DNA from: an uncultured Verrucomicrobiota bacterium
GTDB taxonomy: Bacteria; Verrucomicrobiota; Kiritimatiellia; CAIQIC01; Lenti-01
DNA: 63,875 nt
Direction of reading: 5' to 3'
Assembly: GCA_937860055.1 (NCBI GenBank)
Contig: CALMBO010000003.1
Span: forward strand, 1-63,875
Shown: in pieces, positions 61,571-63,875 of the stretch
Numbering within the stretch: the stretch's first letter is position 1
How the letters are laid out: each line of letters opens with the position of its first letter
The notes under the pieces: generated by a model
The model's database searches: none
Told to the model about the DNA's origin: nothing
Seen by the model: only the letters and a program-made list of their open reading frames with translations
Program-made: the position numbers and the translations under genes

Positions 61571-62926
61571 TCAGGGGTTCCGGCGGAGGAGGGCGAGGGT
61601 TTCCATGTGGAAGGTATGGGGGAAGAGATCGAAGGGTTCGATGGCTTCGAGGTGGTAGGGGGATTGGAGGAAGAGCTTGAGGTCGCGCGCGAGGGTGGAG
61701 GGGTTGCAGGAAACGTAGAGGATCGTGTCGGGGGTGAGTTTCGCGATCCACGCGATGGCCTCGGGAGAGAGGCCGGGGCGGGGCGGGTCGACGACGACGA
61801 GGTCGACCTTTTCCGGAATGCCGGGGGGCAGGGCTTCGTTGACGTCGGCGGCGATCATGTCGACGTTCTGAATGTCGTTGAGGGCGAGGTTTTCGCGGGC
61901 GGCGAGGACGGAGGGCTCCCAGCTTTCGACGCCGATGACGCGGCCGGCGATGGAGGCGAGATGGAGGGCGATGGGGCCGGTGCCGGCGAAGAGATCGAGG
62001 GCGGTGGAGGGGCGGCCGTGGAGGGTGGCGAGCTCGCGGACGCGGGTGAAGAGCTTTTCGGCCTGAGCGGTGTTGCTCTGGAAGAAAGTGTCGGGGCCGA
62101 TGCGGAAACGAAGGCCGTTGAGGACTTCCTCGATGGTGCCGGTGCCCTTGAGGATCGTCCGTTTTTCGGGGCGGGGGGAGCCGTAGATGTTGGTGTCGAT
62201 GGAGAAGTAAAGGGTGTCGACAAGGTCTTCGAGGATGGCGAGGAGGTGCTCGGCGAGGCCGGGATAGGCGGTGGTGGTGACGAGCTCGACCATGCGCTGG
62301 TTCGTGCCGCGGGCTTCGCGGATGGTGAGCGAGCGGAGGCCGGGGGTCTTCTGGATCTCGTGGAAGGCGGGGATGTTCATCTGCTTGGCAAGGGCGGCCA
62401 CGCGGCGGACGATTTCGCGGGAGGCTGCGGACTGGAGCAGGCACCGGTCGGCGGGAATGATGTGGATGAAGCTGCCGCGGCGGTGGAGGCCGAGGCGGAG
62501 CTCGCCTTCCATGGTGGCGCCGAAGCTGAAGACCATCTTGTTGCGATAGTCGGTGGTCTGTTCGGCGGGTACGAGGTCGCGGACGAGCTCCTGGGCGCCG
62601 GGGACGCCATGGAGGGATTCGACGAGGACTTCCTTTTTGAAACGGAGCTGGGCGGGGTAGGTGCAGTGGCGGAAGGTGCAGCCGCCGCAGTCGCCGGTCC
62701 AGGGGCAGTCGGAGGGGATGCGCTCGGGGGCGGCCTCGAGGATCTCGACGGCGCGGCCGAAGGCGAACTGCTTTTTCTTCTTGTAGAGGACGGCGCGGAC
62801 GGTTTCGTTGGGGAGGGCGTCGTCGACGAAAACGACGAAGCGGTCGGCGCGGGCGAGGGCCTGGCCGCCATAGACCATCTTCTCGGTGCGGACGACGAGT
62901 TCCTGGGGGGTGCGGGGGGGCTTCAT
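61571..62926 (-). CDS. rlmD: 23S rRNA (uracil-5-)-methyltransferase, RlmD/TrmA family
   Basis: 451 aa from ATG 62926; the longer frame runs into a repeat. It methylates C5 of a uridine in rRNA (or tRNA, for TrmA) using SAM. A 4Fe-4S cluster motif is visible as CPWTGDCGGCTFRHC. The SAM site is LDLFAGTGPIALHLAS, DPPRPGLSPEAI follows, and the catalytic cysteine lies in YVSCNPSTLARDL. A TRAM domain seems present at the N-terminus (VVRTEKMVYGGQALAR). Closely related RlmC, RlmD and TrmA cannot be separated by eye. It lies downstream of smpB with the locus-7 repeat between them. Confidence 0.88.
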   Translation of the reverse strand: MKPPRTPQELVVRTEKMVYGGQALARADRFVVFVDDALPNETVRAVLYKKKKQFAFGRAVEILEAAPERIPSDCPWTGDCGGCTFRHCTYPAQLRFKKEVLVESLHGVPGAQELVRDLVPAEQTTDYRNKMVFSFGATMEGELRLGLHRRGSFIHIIPADRCLLQSAASREIVRRVAALAKQMNIPAFHEIQKTPGLRSLTIREARGTNQRMVELVTTTAYPGLAEHLLAILEDLVDTLYFSIDTNIYGSPRPEKRTILKGTGTIEEVLNGLRFRIGPDTFFQSNTAQAEKLFTRVRELATLHGRPSTALDLFAGTGPIALHLASIAGRVIGVESWEPSVLAARENLALNDIQNVDMIAADVNEALPPGIPEKVDLVVVDPPRPGLSPEAIAWIAKLTPDTILYVSCNPSTLARDLKLFLQSPYHLEAIEPFDLFPHTFHMETLALLRRNP

Positions 62927-62931
62927 ATGGG

Positions 62932-63056
62932 GGCTCAGGGTTCGGGGTTCAGGGGAAAAATTCAATATCCAACATCCAACAACAAATATTCCATCTTCAA
63001 GCGGGCCGCCGGGGGGGGCTCCAACGGTTTTCCCTGAACCCCGAACCCTGAACCCT
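62932..63056. repeat. Composite GGGTTCAGG inverted repeat, locus 7
   Basis: Left arm 62932-62955 and right arm 63031-63056 are inverted and nearly identical. The interior contains an AT-rich second motif (TTCAATATCCAACATCCAAC). The element fills the gap between smpB and rlmD, and the smpB stop codon lies at its edge. Confidence 0.9.
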
Positions 63057-63525
63057 ATCTCCTCATTTCGCGGGCGGTTTCGCGTTCATCGGTCTTGCGG
63101 CGGAGGGATTCGCGCTTGTCGAAGAGGAGCTTGCCCTTGCCGAGGCCGAGTTCGATCTTGATCTTGCCGCGGGCGAGGTAGAGCTTGAGGGGGACGATGG
63201 TGTGGCCCTTGAGCTGGAGGGTGCCGGCGAGGCGGTCGAGCTCGCGGCGGTGCATGAGGACCTTCTTGGGGCGGTCGGGCTCGTGGGTGTTGAAGCCGGA
63301 CTTGGCGGCGGCGTAGGGTTGGATGCGCATGCCGTGGAGATAGAGCTCGCCCTTGTCGAAGGAGGCGTAGGCTTCGGCGAGACTGACCTGTCCGTCGCGG
63401 CAGCTCTTGACTTCGCCGCCGGTGAGGGAAAGGCCCGCTTCCCAGGAATCCAGAATATGGAATTCGTGGCGGGCCTTGCGGTTGGTGGCCAGCGCGCCCT
63501 TGCCGGCCTCTTCCCCTGCGGTCAT
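63055..63525 (-). CDS. smpB: SsrA-binding protein SmpB
   Basis: 156 aa, standard length. SmpB binds tmRNA and delivers it to stalled ribosomes for trans-translation. Family sequence is clear: NRKARHEFHILDSWEAGLSLTGGEVKS, HGMRIQPY, HEPDRPKKVLMHRRELDRLAG, VPLKLYLARGKIKIELGLGKGKLLFDKRE and the basic tail. The tmRNA gene itself is not in the window. It follows rpoZ by 24 bp on the minus strand. The last residues (REMRR) are encoded at the edge of the locus-7 repeat. Confidence 0.96.
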   Translation of the reverse strand: MTAGEEAGKGALATNRKARHEFHILDSWEAGLSLTGGEVKSCRDGQVSLAEAYASFDKGELYLHGMRIQPYAAAKSGFNTHEPDRPKKVLMHRRELDRLAGTLQLKGHTIVPLKLYLARGKIKIELGLGKGKLLFDKRESLRRKTDERETAREMRR

Positions 63526-63549
63526 GGCGATGGGGCGCCGGAACGCGCC

Positions 63550-63795
63550 TTAGAGGGCGAGCAGGGAGCGGCCGAGGTCGGCCCGGGGAGACGAGTAGGT
63601 GCCGAGTTCGGCGGAAAGCTTGCCTTCGGCGATTTCCTTGAGGGCGAGATCGAGGTGGTCCATGTCCAGGGTGTCGGGCTTGATGAGGGGGCGCTGGCCG
63701 GCGTTGAGCTGGCGGACGCGCTTCGAGACCACATTGACCAGCAACGGAATGTTGGGCATCCGTTCCTTCGCCTTTTCCAAATATGTCGCGTTCAT
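63550..63795 (-). CDS. rpoZ: RNA polymerase omega subunit
   Basis: 81 aa from ATG 63795, with GGAGGT about 5 bp upstream. The omega subunit helps assemble RNA polymerase and carries part of a ppGpp site in some bacteria. The family pattern is seen in NIPLLVNVVSKRVRQLNAGQRPLI followed by DLALKEIAEGKLS. The conserved basic region is intact. It begins a short minus-strand group with smpB. The remaining 80 bp to the window end show no further gene. Confidence 0.88.
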   Translation of the reverse strand: MNATYLEKAKERMPNIPLLVNVVSKRVRQLNAGQRPLIKPDTLDMDHLDLALKEIAEGKLSAELGTYSSPRADLGRSLLAL

Positions 63796-63875
63796 GTGGG
63801 ACCTCCAAAAATACCCGGGGACCAATCAAAGCGGCGAAGTATGGGGGGCGCGGCGGGGGCACTCAAAGGCGAAAG

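Overview
The window is a GC-rich, densely coded bacterial chromosome segment with no rRNA, tRNA, phage or CRISPR array that I can see. The gene content suggests a Gram-negative member of the PVC group (Verrucomicrobiota, Kiritimatiellota or Lentisphaerota). The supporting features are outer-membrane beta-barrels, lipoproteins, an Mla-type lipid transport operon, PPi-dependent phosphofructokinase, a B12-dependent ribonucleotide reductase paired with ThyX, and large secreted F5/8-type, LamG and RHS proteins. That placement is inference from gene content and is not proven.

Layout. 0-3 kb holds the conserved block SRP RNA (ffs), dnaX, ybaB, recR. 3.2-7.6 kb (minus) holds a FdrA-like / DUF1116 / cyclase-family operon, interrupted by a small four-helix-bundle gene flanked by inverted repeats. 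7.7-9.7 kb has three beta-barrel genes; class II RNR and thyX follow to 12.7 kb. 12.9-20 kb has a TPR protein, a family 10-like glycosyl hydrolase, an NAD-dependent epimerase and a membrane protein. 20-24.4 kb holds an acyl-CoA synthetase, pnp and rpsO. 24.9-31.6 kb (plus) holds a giant repeat-domain secreted protein, then pfp and pgi. 31.6-37.5 kb (minus) holds a chorismate-mutase-like gene, purU, an exonuclease/phosphatase-family lipoprotein, a TPR protein and an AsmA-like protein. 37.9-45 kb is a polymorphic-toxin-like locus: LamG/HYR protein, a small anchored protein, an RHS protein with an AT-rich tip, a probable immunity gene and a TPR lipoprotein. 45.3-48.6 kb is an mlaE / pseudo-mlaF / mlaD / lipoprotein operon. 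48.6-54.6 kb is an SH3b / M48 protease / CHASE2-cyclase / metallo-beta-lactamase-fold / MscS-cNMP channel operon. 54.7-63.8 kb holds glgC, a duplicated-repeat membrane protein, a GT4 glycosyltransferase, a five-EF-hand protein, a debranching-enzyme-like glycosidase, a TrmA/RlmD-type rRNA methyltransferase, smpB and rpoZ.

How genes work together. pfp, pgi, glgC and the glycosidase fit a glycolysis and glycogen-like storage metabolism. Class II RNR plus ThyX provide oxygen-independent deoxynucleotide supply. The CHASE2 cyclase operon looks like a complete cyclic-nucleotide circuit (synthesis, putative hydrolysis, gated channel). The Mla operon has an ABC ATPase homologue that has lost every catalytic motif.

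The most unusual global signal is a family of GGGTTCAGGGTTC-type inverted repeats at seven loci. They sit at gene ends, have become part of coding sequences, and at one locus flank the four-helix-bundle gene like the ends of a mobile cassette.
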